From contig CAZLQD010000010.1 in the NCBI GenBank assembly GCA_964561605.1, forward strand, positions 62,001 to 126,000: 64,000 bases of DNA. The letters run 5' to 3'. The notes under the pieces were generated by a model. It made no database searches and had not been told where the DNA came from. It saw only the letters and a program-made list of their open reading frames with translations. The position numbers and the translations under genes are program-made. Below are positions 1 through 8,826 of the stretch, one piece after another; position 1 is the first letter of the stretch, and each line of letters starts with the position of its first letter. The DNA comes from JALUZX01 sp964561605. GTDB taxonomy: Bacteria > Planctomycetota > UBA1135 > JALUZX01.

Positions 1-3000
1 GGGAGAAACGTCCCAGGAGTTCCTCCAAGGCCTTCCGCCCCGGGGCGCCGGGAAAGGCCTCGAGCCAGGACCGGAGGACCTTCCGGGCCTCGCCGGTCCT
101 TCCCAGGGCGGCCAGGAGGGCGGCCCTGGCCCGGACGGCCGGAAGGAAGGCCTTCTTCTCCGCCCGGGCCTCCAGGTCCAAGGCCTCCAGGACCCGGAGG
201 GCCTTCCAGGGCCGGTCCATCCGGGCCAGGCAAAGCCCCTTCTCCAGCACGGCCTGCCAGCGGACCTCCTCGGGAACCCCGGGGGGAAGGTAGCCTATCC
301 CCCTCTCCAGGAGGGCCAGGGCCTTCTTCCAGTCCTTCCGGGCCCGAGCGTCCTCGGCCTGCTCCAGGACCCGGGCCGCCTGGTCCCGCAGGAGGGCGTC
401 CGCTTCGGGAGGGACCTTGCCGGCCCCGCAGAGGGAAGCGCCCCGGAGGACCTTCTCCAGGGCCTTGGGGGACCGGACCTTCTTCCACTCCGCCAGGCCT
501 TCGAGACAAAGGACCTTCCCCTGGACGACCTGGAGCCTCCTGTAGGAAGGCCAGAGCTTCAGACCCTCCTCCAGGACCTTCCGGCAGGGACCGATCTCCC
601 CCCGGGCCAGGAGGACCTCCGCCTTCAAGGCCAGGACCCTCGGGGATGGAGGAAGGACCCGCTCCATGAGTTCCAGGACCTGCAAGGCCTTCCCGCTCCT
701 TCCCGCCGTCAGCCAGGACCGGACCTTCCCCTCCAGGAGGACGGGCCCTCCCCGGGCCAGGTCCTCGGGGGAACACCCCAGGTCCCGGCAAAGGACCTTC
801 CTGGCCCTCTCCAGGGCCCGGGCCTTCCCCGAGGGATCCTCCAGGCCGAGGCGGACCCGGTCCAGGGAGAGGAGGGCCCAGGTCTCGGGCATCCTGGCGG
901 GATCGGCCAGGCTCCGGGCCCTCTGCAGGAGGCGGCGGGCCTCCTCCTCCTTCCCCTGGAGGCGGGCCCGCGAGGAGGCCTCCCGCAATTTGCGGATCTC
1001 CCCTTGCAGGATCTCCGGAATGGAACCCACCGGTTCGCCCTGGGCGGTGAACTCCAAGGACCTCCGAAAGGCCTGGAGGGCCAGGTTCCGCCTGGTGGGA
1101 AGGAGGAGATAGCCCATCTTCCTGTAGGTGGCCGCCAGGGCCTTCCTCGTGGGTCCGGGGCGGGCTCCCCGGGCGAGGGCCTTCTCCAGGACTTCCACGG
1201 CCTCCCTGAGTTTGCCCCCCGCCGCCAGGTAGACCCCCGTCACCCGGAGCACCTCAGGGTTTCCCCGGTCCAGGGCCTGGGCCTTCTCGAGCCATTTCCC
1301 CGGATCCCCCCCCTTCTTCTGGAGGCTCTCCTCCACGGCCGTGCAAAGGGCCTGGAGGAGGGTGGACCGGAGATCCGCCCTCTGGGGAGCCCGTTTGTAT
1401 GCGTCCTCCAGGAAAGCCACGCCCTGGTCGAACCTTCCCTTCTGGAAGAAGATCATTCCCTTCAGGGCCAGGAGGTCCGGGTTCCCGGGGATCCGGGCGA
1501 GCCCCCGGTCCAGTTCCCGGATCGCCGAGGCCACGGCCGGAGGATCCATGGCCAAGTATATGTTGGCCGTCTCCAGGTAGGCCTGGGGCCGATTCGGCTC
1601 CAAGGTCTGGGCCTTGTGCAGGAGCTTCATGGCCCTGGTGAACCGTCCCCCGTCCAGGCGGGTGGCCTCGAGCCTGGCAAGGGCCCTCAGGGCCTCGTAG
1701 TTCCGGGGATGGGCCGCGGCCAGCTTCTCCAGGAAGGGCCGGGCCTTCCGGGCCTCCCGGGCTGCGGCATCCTTCTTCCCCTCCTTCTGGAGGGCCTCGA
1801 TCCGCTCCACGAGCAGGGAGGCCTTGAAGATCCGGACGTCCACCCAGCCGGGAAGCCTCTTCTCCACCTCTTCCACCAGTTTCCAGGCCTCCTTCTTCCT
1901 TCCCGCCTCCCGGAGCCTCCTGGCACGCTCCAGGGTATAGAGAGCCCAGGTGGTCTTGACCGGTTCCTTCCAGGGGAGCCTCTCGAGCTCGCCGCAGGCC
2001 CTCTCCAGGAGAAGGGCCGATTTCTCCGGAGCCCCCCTCCAGGCGTAGAAGACCGCCTCCTGCCTGAGGATCCTGGCCCGGAGCTGGGGCCTCCGGGCCC
2101 GTTCCAGGGCCCTCTCCAGTAGCTTCCTCACCTCCTCCCCCCGGGCTCCCCGCACGGCATCCAGGCCCCCCTTGGAGAGGATCTCCGTCGCAAGGTTGAA
2201 AGGAGCCAGGGCCGAGGCGGGCTCCGCCGCCATGGTGGCCCTCCACAAGGTTTCGGAATCCCGGAAATCTCCGGTCCTCAGGAAGGACCAGGGGAGGAAG
2301 AGGAGGATCCCCGCGAGGGGAAGTCCCTTCCAGAAGGGCGAGAGCCTCCATCTTCCCGAGGCCGTTGCGCCCAGGGCCAGGGCCAGGCCCGCAACGGGAA
2401 GGTAGAGGTACCGGTCCGCCAGGAGGATGGAGGAGGCCGGAAGAAAGTCGTTGAAGGGAAGGAGACCGGCGAAGAAGACCAGGATCCCCAGGCCCGAGAG
2501 CCCCAGGAGGAAGGCATCTCTCCGCCCCCGCCGCCGGCGGGCTCCCGCAAGGAGGAGGACCGCAGCCAGGAGAGCCCCCCCCACGAGGATCCAGGGAACC
2601 GCTCCGGCCGAGGAGAGCTTCTTCAGGTAGACCGTGTATGGATAGTCCACGCTGAGGCCGGCCGGGTAGACCGCCTTCTCCAGGTACCATCCGAAGACGG
2701 CGGGCACCATGGCAAGGGACCGGTCCGACCCGGCGGAAAGCCCCGCCGTGCCCGCCCGGGAGGCGATCCAGCCGTGGTGGAGGGCCGCTCCCGCCGTGAC
2801 GGCGAAGAGGAGGGCCAGGGTTCCCCAGGGGAAGGAAGGCCTCCCTTCCCTCTCGGGGACGATCCAGGCGTGGAAGAGAGAGAGGAGGATCACCCAGGGA
2901 AGGAGGACCAGGGCGGCGCCGTTGGAGTAGACCGCCAGGAGGGCCGTGGGAACGACCCAGAAGCGGGCCCTCCTCCTTCCCTCCAGGGCGGAGATCCAGA

Positions 3001-3475
3001 AAGCGAGGCAAAGGAAGGAAAAGAGCCCGGCCAGGAGGTATTTCCGGGAAGAGATCCAGGCCACGTCCTCCACCAAGGCCGGGTGGACGGCGAAGAGGAG
3101 GGCCCCCAGGAGGGCTCCCGACCGGGAGAGTCCCAGCTCGAGGCCCAGGACGAAGAGGGCCGCCGCCGCCAGGAAGTGCCAGAGGAGAGAGGAGAGATGA
3201 AGGCCCCAGGCCATCCCCCCGAAGAGCTTCCAATCCAGGAAGAGGGAGAAGTGGGAAACGGGAAGGTAGGCGTCGGCAATGGTCCTGGTGGGGTCGAAGA
3301 TCCCCAGGAGGGCCTCGCTCGGAGGAGCCTGGAAGAGAGGGTTGGCCGAGACCATCCGGTCGTCGTCGAAATTGAGGAAGTCCCCCTGCAGGGCTCTTCC
3401 ATGGGCCAGGAAGACGGCGACGAACAGAAGGAGGAGGGCCGGAAGAATCGCCTTCCGGCGGGATGTTTCCGTCAT
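1..3475 (-). CDS. TMTC-like multi-spanning membrane protein with C-terminal TPR domain (3' end outside window)
   Basis: The frame is open from an ATG at 3475 to the left window edge (1158 codons, no stop), so the C-terminus is missing. The first third has several hydrophobic segments, beginning with one around residues 8-25. It also carries the hallmarks of the DUF1736/TMTC group: an early acidic motif FNFDDDR-like at about residue 33 and LADRYLYLP near residue 350. The remaining ~700 residues are helical and rich in Leu/Ala/Glu/Arg, with recurring TPR-like spacing. TMTC proteins are membrane enzymes or scaffolds related to O-mannosyltransferases; here only that similarity is claimed. A second gene of the same build lies at 41492-43486. 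The start is divergent from mtaB, with 125 bp between them. Identity as a TMTC-like protein is fairly secure; substrate and role are unknown. Confidence 0.8.
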   Translation of the reverse strand, partial: MTETSRRKAILPALLLLFVAVFLAHGRALQGDFLNFDDDRMVSANPLFQAPPSEALLGIFDPTRTIADAYLPVSHFSLFLDWKLFGGMAWGLHLSSLLWHFLAAAALFVLGLELGLSRSGALLGALLFAVHPALVEDVAWISSRKYLLAGLFSFLCLAFWISALEGRRRARFWVVPTALLAVYSNGAALVLLPWVILLSLFHAWIVPEREGRPSFPWGTLALLFAVTAGAALHHGWIASRAGTAGLSAGSDRSLAMVPAVFGWYLEKAVYPAGLSVDYPYTVYLKKLSSAGAVPWILVGGALLAAVLLLAGARRRRGRRDAFLLGLSGLGILVFFAGLLPFNDFLPASSILLADRYLYLPVAGLALALGATASGRWRLSPFWKGLPLAGILLFLPWSFLRTGDFRDSETLWRATMAAEPASALAPFNLATEILSKGGLDAVRGARGEEVRKLLERALERARRPQLRARILRQEAVFYAWRGAPEKSALLLERACGELERLPWKEPVKTTWALYTLERARRLREAGRKKEAWKLVEEVEKRLPGWVDVRIFKASLLVERIEALQKEGKKDAAAREARKARPFLEKLAAAHPRNYEALRALARLEATRLDGGRFTRAMKLLHKAQTLEPNRPQAYLETANIYLAMDPPAVASAIRELDRGLARIPGNPDLLALKGMIFFQKGRFDQGVAFLEDAYKRAPQRADLRSTLLQALCTAVEESLQKKGGDPGKWLEKAQALDRGNPEVLRVTGVYLAAGGKLREAVEVLEKALARGARPGPTRKALAATYRKMGYLLLPTRRNLALQAFRRSLEFTAQGEPVGSIPEILQGEIRKLREASSRARLQGKEEEARRLLQRARSLADPARMPETWALLSLDRVRLGLEDPSGKARALERARKVLCRDLGCSPEDLARGGPVLLEGKVRSWLTAGRSGKALQVLELMERVLPPSPRVLALKAEVLLARGEIGPCRKVLEEGLKLWPSYRRLQVVQGKVLCLEGLAEWKKVRSPKALEKVLRGASLCGAGKVPPEADALLRDQAARVLEQAEDARARKDWKKALALLERGIGYLPPGVPEEVRWQAVLEKGLCLARMDRPWKALRVLEALDLEARAEKKAFLPAVRARAALLAALGRTGEARKVLRSWLEAFPGAPGRKALEELLGRFS

Positions 3476-3600
3476 GGCCTTTCCACCTCTCGGGGAATCT
3501 GGGGGATCCTGTTTCCAGGCGCGGAGAGTCTAGTGGTTCTTCCCGTTCCGGCAACGGCCTCCTCCCGGAGGAATCGGGGAATGGTAGGATTCCTTCCGCC

Positions 3601-4890
3601 ATGGAAAGTCGCTTCTGGATCGAGACCCTGGGTTGCAAGGCCAACCAGTACGACACGGAGAGACTCCTGGCCCTCCTGGAGAGCCTGGGGTGGGTCCGGG
3701 TCTCCACGCCCGGAGAGGCGGACCTGGTGCTGGTCAACACCTGCGCCGTCACCTCCGTGGCGGAGAAGAAGTCCCGCCAGGCCCTGGGCCGGGCCAGGCG
3801 GCTGGCTCCTAGAGCCACCGTCGCCGCCCTGGGATGCCTGGCTGCCCACCTGGAGAACCGGGGGGCACCTTTGCCTCCCTCCTGCGACCTGGCGGTCCCG
3901 GCGGGAGCCAGGGAGGAAGGATTGGCCCTCCTCTGGGAAGGCCTGGGCCTTCCGGGGCCGCCACCGCCCTTTCCTCTCCTCCAGGGCTACCACCACCGCC
4001 ACAGGGCCTTCGTGAAGGTCCAGGACGGGTGCGACTTTCATTGTACTTACTGTGTCATTCCCTCCCTGAGGGGACCTTCCAGGTCCAGGCCGAGAGAAGA
4101 GGTCCTCCGGGAGACGGCCACCCTCGTTGAGGGAGGAACGAGGGAGGTCGTCCTGACGGGAGTCTGCCTGGGGGATTGGAAGGAAGGGGAGGCGGGCCTG
4201 GAATTCCTCCTGGAAGGCCTCCTGGAACTGGAGGGGGATTTCAGGATCCGCCTCTCCTCCCTGGAGCCCGAGAGGGTGACACCTTCCCTCCTGGAAGTCC
4301 TTGCCCGGGGAGTTCCCCGCCGGTTCCGCCCCCACCTGCACTTGCCCCTCCAAAGCGGTTCCGACAAGGTTCTCAAGAGGATGGGCCGGCGTTATTCCGT
4401 GGGGACCTTCCGGGAGATCCTCCTCCAGGCCCGGCGCATCCTGGGGGAACGGTTCGCCTGGACCACCGACGTCATCGCCGGTTTCCCCGGGGAGGAGGAG
4501 GGGGATTTCCAGGATACCCTGGACCTCCTGGAGGAACTCTCTCCCGCCAGGATCCATGCCTTCCCCTACTCCCCCCGGGAAGGAACGCCGGCCTTGAAGC
4601 TCCCGGGGCAGGTTCCCCTCTCTTCGAGAAAGGAGCGGACGGCCCGCCTCCTGGAGCTCGGCGGGAGACTGGCCCGCCGGGCGGCAGGAAAGGCCCTGGG
4701 GACCACCCAGGAGGTTCTGCTTGAGACCGAGAAGGAAGGCCTTTCCGAGCTCTACCAGAGGGTTCGCCTCGCCGGGAAGGAACGGGGGGAACCGGGCCGG
4801 CTCGTGGAAGTGGCCATCACAGGCCTGGAAGGAGAGGTCCTCCTGGGAAGGCCCGTGGAAGAAGGAAGAAGGAAGGCGAAAGGGACATGA
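3601..4890 (+). CDS. mtaB: tRNA (N6-threonylcarbamoyladenosine-37) 2-methylthiotransferase, MtaB type
   Basis: A 429-residue radical SAM methylthiotransferase that would convert t6A37 of tRNA to ms2t6A. The N-terminal UPF0004 domain has its three cluster-binding cysteines at 12 (TLGCKANQYDTE), 48 (VNTC) and 79 (ALGC). The radical SAM CxxxCxxC follows at 144, 148 and 151 (DGCDFHCTYC). A short TRAM-like tail closes the protein. The form TLGCKxNQYDTE and the length of about 430 fit MtaB better than MiaB or RimO. An upstream in-frame GTG/ATG would add 46 residues unlike the family, so the ATG at 3601 is preferred. Its stop overlaps the start of the downstream uracil-DNA glycosylase by 4 bp (ATGA), indicating translational coupling. 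Confidence 0.93.
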   Translation: MESRFWIETLGCKANQYDTERLLALLESLGWVRVSTPGEADLVLVNTCAVTSVAEKKSRQALGRARRLAPRATVAALGCLAAHLENRGAPLPPSCDLAVPAGAREEGLALLWEGLGLPGPPPPFPLLQGYHHRHRAFVKVQDGCDFHCTYCVIPSLRGPSRSRPREEVLRETATLVEGGTREVVLTGVCLGDWKEGEAGLEFLLEGLLELEGDFRIRLSSLEPERVTPSLLEVLARGVPRRFRPHLHLPLQSGSDKVLKRMGRRYSVGTFREILLQARRILGERFAWTTDVIAGFPGEEEGDFQDTLDLLEELSPARIHAFPYSPREGTPALKLPGQVPLSSRKERTARLLELGGRLARRAAGKALGTTQEVLLETEKEGLSELYQRVRLAGKERGEPGRLVEVAITGLEGEVLLGRPVEEGRRKAKGT

Positions 4891-5630
4891 GAGAAGAAAC
4901 CCGCCGATCCCCCATCCGGCCCTGGCGGGCCGCCCGGGACCTGGTTCGGGAATGGGCTCGGGTCCTGGGAGAGGACACCCCCATCCTGCCGAAGAAGGAA
5001 CTGGAGAGGAGGAAGACCTCGTCCCCAGCTCCTGCGGCGATCCCCCGGGAGGGCGAGCCGCCCCAGGGAGGGCTGGAGGAGATCTACCGGGAGATCCGGG
5101 AGTGCAGGCGGTGCCGCCTCTGCCAGGCCCGGACCCTGCCCGTGCCAGGGGAAGGCCCCTCGAACCCCCTCTTCTGCTTCGTCGGGGAAGCGCCCGGAGC
5201 CCAGGAGGACCGCCGGGGAAGGCCTTTCGTCGGGCCAGCGGGAGAGCTCCTCACGGCCATGATCGAAAAGGGGATCGGCCTCCCCAGGAGCCGGGTCTAC
5301 ATCACGAACGTGGTGAAGTGCCGCCCCCCGGGGAACAGGGACCCCGAGCCTTCCGAAATCCAGGCCTGCCGGGACTTCCTGGTCCGCCAACTGGAGATCG
5401 TCCGGCCCAAGGTCCTGGTCTGCCTGGGTAGGGTCGCGGCGGGGGCCCTCCTCCAGAGCCGCCTCCCTCTGAACGTCCTCCGGGGGAAACCCAAGGATGT
5501 CCTGGGCATCCCCACAGTGGTCACCTGGCACCCCTCCTACCTTCTCCGTTACCCCGAGGCCAAGCGAGGGGCCTGGGAAGACCTGAAGCTGGCCATGGCC
5601 CTGGCAGGCTGGAAACGAGAAAAGGCCTAG
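4887..5630 (+). CDS. Type 4 (4Fe-4S) uracil-DNA glycosylase
   Basis: This 247-residue enzyme should remove uracil from DNA at the start of base excision repair. The core carries GEGPSNPLFCFVGEAPG around residues 88-104, GRPFVGPAG (111-119), TNVVKCRPP (140-148) and the C-terminal HPSYLLR motif at 215-221. The four iron-sulfur ligands expected of family 4 are visible: CRRC at 73-76, Cys145 and Cys161; the 16-residue spacing of the last pair matches characterised thermophile enzymes. About 65 N-terminal residues precede the catalytic domain, are basic and proline-rich, and have no recognised function. It overlaps mtaB by 4 bp and is probably co-translated with it. Confidence 0.93.
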   Translation: MREETRRSPIRPWRAARDLVREWARVLGEDTPILPKKELERRKTSSPAPAAIPREGEPPQGGLEEIYREIRECRRCRLCQARTLPVPGEGPSNPLFCFVGEAPGAQEDRRGRPFVGPAGELLTAMIEKGIGLPRSRVYITNVVKCRPPGNRDPEPSEIQACRDFLVRQLEIVRPKVLVCLGRVAAGALLQSRLPLNVLRGKPKDVLGIPTVVTWHPSYLLRYPEAKRGAWEDLKLAMALAGWKREKA

Positions 5631-5650
5631 GAAGGGGGAGGAAGGATCGA

Positions 5651-5679
5651 TTGACTTCCCCACCCGCCTCTGCTACTTT
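5651..5679 (+). promoter_or_regulatory. Sigma-70-like promoter for the secretin/ExbBD operon
   Basis: TTGACT at 5651-5656 and TACTTT at 5674-5679 are separated by exactly 17 bases. It is the best -35/-10 pair I found in the non-coding stretch between the uracil-DNA glycosylase stop and the first secretin. Transcription from here would give an untranslated leader of roughly 435 nt. Confidence 0.5.
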
Positions 5680-6121
5680 CCCCGACTTCCACGCTCCGGC
5701 CTCCGGAGAAGACCGGCGGAACCGAACTCGTGCCCCGAGTGGGAAACCTGGGGGGAACGAGTATCAAAGAGCTGTTACACTTGGGCCCATCCCATCTATG
5801 GCAAGAGAGTGCGGTGAGCCCCGGGACAGCACGGGTCCAGTCCGGTTTTTCCGAGCCTGGGTGGGATCATGGCGAGAGAAAAACCGGCGACGTGCCGGCG
5901 ATGCAGGTTTTTGGAGGATGGTGCCCTGGAAACCCGGCGTTTGACGAAAGCCTCCTCGTCCCTGTGGAGGGCGGTGGATCCGGATGGGTTGTTCCGACCA
6001 ACCCGGCGGGTGCCTTCGTCCCTCGTTTCCGGCGACCCGGGTTCCAAGACGCCCATCCCCGAACCCCTGTGTCCCTTCGCCCCGTTGCGACCTGGACCCG
6101 AAGGAAAAGGTTGGTAGGAGC
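5680..6121 (+). other. Long structured 5' leader without a convincing gene
   Basis: No convincing gene is present in this 442-base stretch; the reading frames lack family features and ribosome binding sites. It contains three mutually pairing segments: CCGGTTTTT at 5842-5850, AAAAACCGG at 5879-5887 and GGTTTTT at 5906-5912. The middle segment can pair with either neighbour (9 bp with the first, 7 bp with the third), and a small GGC/GCC stem can form inside the second option. This is the layout expected of a switchable leader RNA. I could not match it to a known riboswitch class by eye. A ribosome binding site (GGTAGGAGC) sits directly before the secretin ATG. Confidence 0.45.
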
Positions 6122-8737
6122 ATGAAGAAATCGACCTTCGGCGCTTGCACCCTTCTCGCAGTCCTCACTTCCCTGATGCTGGCCGCCTGCGGCGGGACCG
6201 GACCGGTGGAAGAGACGGGACGGCAATCTCCCCTGGCCCGGAAGGAAACCGGACGGACCGGAGCCCCTTCCTCGCCCAAGGCCGGGGCGGAACGAGGAGG
6301 GCTTCCCCCCCAGATCAAGACCATCGAGGAGAAGCGCCGCTTCCTCACGACCGCCTACATGAAGCAGGCCAGGGCCGCCTTCGACGTGGGTGAATACGAC
6401 CAGGCGAAGCGGTTCGCCGCTTCCGCCCTGGAGGTGGACCCCAACAACCAGGAGGCCCGGGACTTTCTCAGGAAGATGGCCGCCCTCCTGGGCGAGCGCC
6501 CCGAATCCGCCGAAATGGTCCAGAAGCGGTTCACCGACGAAGCCAAGGCCAGGATCGAGAAGACCCGCATGATGGTGGAAGAGCTCCTCATCAAGGCGGA
6601 CCTGGCCGTGGAGAACAAGAATTACAAGGAGGCCGTCCAGCGTTGCGAGGACGCCCTCCTGGCCATTCGCTACAATCCATACATTCAGAAGGACAGCGAG
6701 CTCGAAAAGAAAGTCCTGGCCAAGAAGGCGGCCATCCTCAAGACCATCGAGGCCAAGCGAAAGGAAGAGGCGGCCCGCCTGGCCAAGGAGGCCCGGGAGA
6801 AGTTGCGCAAGCGTGAGCAGGAAGAGCAGATGCGCAAGCTCCACAAGGTCCGCCGCCTTTTCGAGCAGGCCAACATCGCCTTCATGGCCAAGCGTTACGA
6901 CGATTGCGCCAAGAACCTGGAGATCCTCCTCCAGGTCGATCCCGGAAACCAGGCGGCCCGGAAACTCCTGGAGGTCACGAGGGACGCCAGCCACGAAAAC
7001 AACCGGATCACCTATGAGCGGCGCTGGAAGACCGAATGGGCCCGCACCTTCGACGATCTCATGCACGCCGACATCCCCCAGACGGAGAGCGTGATCTTCG
7101 ACAGGCGCCACTGGAAGGAAGTCCTGAAGCGCAAGCCCATCGAGACATTCCAGGTCGAACAGGCCCAGGTCTCCGTGGAAGACCAGGCCGTCCTCGACAA
7201 GTTGAATTCCACCATGGTGGAGCCCTCCTTCCAGGAGGCCGAGATCGACGCCTGGGTGCGCTACTTCCAGCAGGTGACGGAGGTCAACTTCTACATCAGC
7301 CCGAAGGTCCGGGAGCTGGACACCGAGGAGACCACCCTCTCCAACGTCCACTTCCCCAGGATGCCCGCTTCCAAGGCCCTGAACCTGATCACCCGGTTGC
7401 GCTCCTCCATCCGCTGGAAGGTCGAGGACGGGGTGGTCCAGATCGTGACCCCCGAGGAGAACGTGGGCAGGATCTTCACCAAGTTCTACGAGGTCCGGGA
7501 CCTGGTGGCGAAGCTCCATAACTTCGTGGGGCGGGAGATCTACATCACCCCTCCTGGTGCCCAGGTGGAACAGCCCGAGCCCCCTGAACCCCAGCCCATC
7601 GTGATGGAAGGGGACACCCTGATCGATACCATCACGCAGAATATCGGGATCCCCAACGCCTTCGACATGCCCGGCGCCAGCATCTCCCTCCACGGAAACG
7701 GCGTGATCATCGCCCGTTGCACCAAGGAGGTCCACGACAGGATCCAGAAGCTCCTTTCCGATCTTCGGATCAACATCGGGATCCTGGTGAACATCGAGGC
7801 CCGTTTCCTCAAGGTCGAGGACAAGTTCCTCGAGGAGATCGGCGTGGACCTGAGGGGGCTGGGTGACGACGCATCCCGCGGCGTTCCCGGCAAGGGCCTC
7901 CAGAAGAAGAGGGCCCGGCCGAACGTCCGCTTCGACGATTTCGGGACGGGGATCTCTCCTTCCACACCCGGAGCTCCCGGAACGGGCACCGAGCCCGGCA
8001 TCTTCTACGACAACGGCCGGGACGGCGACTTCATGGGCCGGACGGAGAACCTCTTCGACATGGCCCTGGGGAGCAAGCGGGACAACATGTCCAACGCCGG
8101 CGGCCTCTCTCTCCAGTACACCTACCTGGACGACACGGAGATCGAGGCCATCCTGAGAGCCGTTTCCAAGAGGGAGAGGGTGGAGCAGATCAATGCTCCC
8201 AACATCCTGGTCTTCAACTCCCAGAGGGCCAACATCACCCTCACCCACCAGATCTCCTACGTGAAGGATTTCGACGTGGAGATCGCCCAGGCTGCGGCTG
8301 TTGCCAACCCGGTCGTGGCCGTCGTCTCCGACGGAGTGGTCCTGGACGTCCACCCGGTGGTCAGCGCCGACAGGCGTTTCATCACCATGGAGCTGAGGCC
8401 CACCCTGGCCCAGCTCACCCTCCCCATTCCGACCTACACGACCACCCTGGGCGTCGGCCAGGCCATCACCATCCAGCAGCCCAGGCTCCAGATCCAGAGA
8501 GTCCGGACCACCGTAACCATTCCCGACGGGGGAACCCTCCTCCTTGGAGGAATGAAGATTTCGGACAAGCAGGATTACCGTTCGGGTATCCCCTTCCTCC
8601 AGGACCTCCCGATCATCTCCTTCCTGTTCTCCCGCCAGGGAACCTACAGGTCCCACAAGAAGGTCATCATCCTTCTTCGGGCTTCCATCGTGATTCCTCC
8701 TGAAATGGAACCCACCCTCACCGAGGGCGAATACTGA
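6122..8737 (+). CDS. Lipoprotein secretin with N-terminal TPR-like region (first copy)
   Basis: An 871-residue outer-membrane channel candidate. The start is the ATG behind GGTAGGAGC, which gives a lipoprotein signal peptide with lipobox LAAC and lipidated Cys23. Residues ~65-330 are helical and TPR-like, with a highly charged coiled stretch. A ring-building domain (~515-590) leads into the secretin core, with VNIEARFLKV and EIGVDLRGL around 555-580, ISYVKDFDVEIAQA near 710, VTIPDGGTLLLGGM near 798 and a closing KKVIILLRASIV near 846. These are the usual landmarks of GspD/PilQ secretins, but the TPR-like lipoprotein N-terminus is not the standard N0/AMIN arrangement. It is the first gene of an apparent operon with ExbB/ExbD, and its paralogue ends the operon at 15072-17717. 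Secretin identity is strong; the cargo is unknown. Confidence 0.88.
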   Translation: MKKSTFGACTLLAVLTSLMLAACGGTGPVEETGRQSPLARKETGRTGAPSSPKAGAERGGLPPQIKTIEEKRRFLTTAYMKQARAAFDVGEYDQAKRFAASALEVDPNNQEARDFLRKMAALLGERPESAEMVQKRFTDEAKARIEKTRMMVEELLIKADLAVENKNYKEAVQRCEDALLAIRYNPYIQKDSELEKKVLAKKAAILKTIEAKRKEEAARLAKEAREKLRKREQEEQMRKLHKVRRLFEQANIAFMAKRYDDCAKNLEILLQVDPGNQAARKLLEVTRDASHENNRITYERRWKTEWARTFDDLMHADIPQTESVIFDRRHWKEVLKRKPIETFQVEQAQVSVEDQAVLDKLNSTMVEPSFQEAEIDAWVRYFQQVTEVNFYISPKVRELDTEETTLSNVHFPRMPASKALNLITRLRSSIRWKVEDGVVQIVTPEENVGRIFTKFYEVRDLVAKLHNFVGREIYITPPGAQVEQPEPPEPQPIVMEGDTLIDTITQNIGIPNAFDMPGASISLHGNGVIIARCTKEVHDRIQKLLSDLRINIGILVNIEARFLKVEDKFLEEIGVDLRGLGDDASRGVPGKGLQKKRARPNVRFDDFGTGISPSTPGAPGTGTEPGIFYDNGRDGDFMGRTENLFDMALGSKRDNMSNAGGLSLQYTYLDDTEIEAILRAVSKRERVEQINAPNILVFNSQRANITLTHQISYVKDFDVEIAQAAAVANPVVAVVSDGVVLDVHPVVSADRRFITMELRPTLAQLTLPIPTYTTTLGVGQAITIQQPRLQIQRVRTTVTIPDGGTLLLGGMKISDKQDYRSGIPFLQDLPIISFLFSRQGTYRSHKKVIILLRASIVIPPEMEPTLTEGEY

Positions 8738-8753
8738 TAGACTTGCGAACATA

Positions 8754-8777
8754 CCGGCGGGGCCCGGGCCCCGCCGG
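8754..8777 (+). repeat. Perfect 24-bp GC palindrome between secretin and TPR gene
   Basis: Bases 8754-8765 are the exact reverse complement of 8766-8777. It lies 17 bases after the secretin stop and 49 before the next ATG. There is no T-tract, so it is more likely an mRNA-stabilising or processing hairpin than a full terminator. Confidence 0.7.
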
Positions 8778-8826
8778 AAAGGGACGTTTCGAGAAGGCTT
8801 CAAACGGGAAAACGAGGAAGGTTTTC

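Noticed and set aside
1254..3818. Long minus-strand frame overlapping the TMTC-like gene in a different phase
   Set aside because: Gly/Pro/Arg-rich out-of-frame translation; the correct frame gives clear membrane helices, LADRYLYLP and TPR-like helices.
5730..6125. Possible 131-residue protein in the secretin leader
   Set aside because: No ribosome binding site, no family pattern, and the region contains alternative RNA stems; treated as untranslated leader.
5867..8803. Open frame of 978 codons on the minus strand opposite the first secretin
   Set aside because: Composition is the Val/Asp/Gly/His-rich antisense image of a well-supported secretin; no signal, domain or ribosome binding site.
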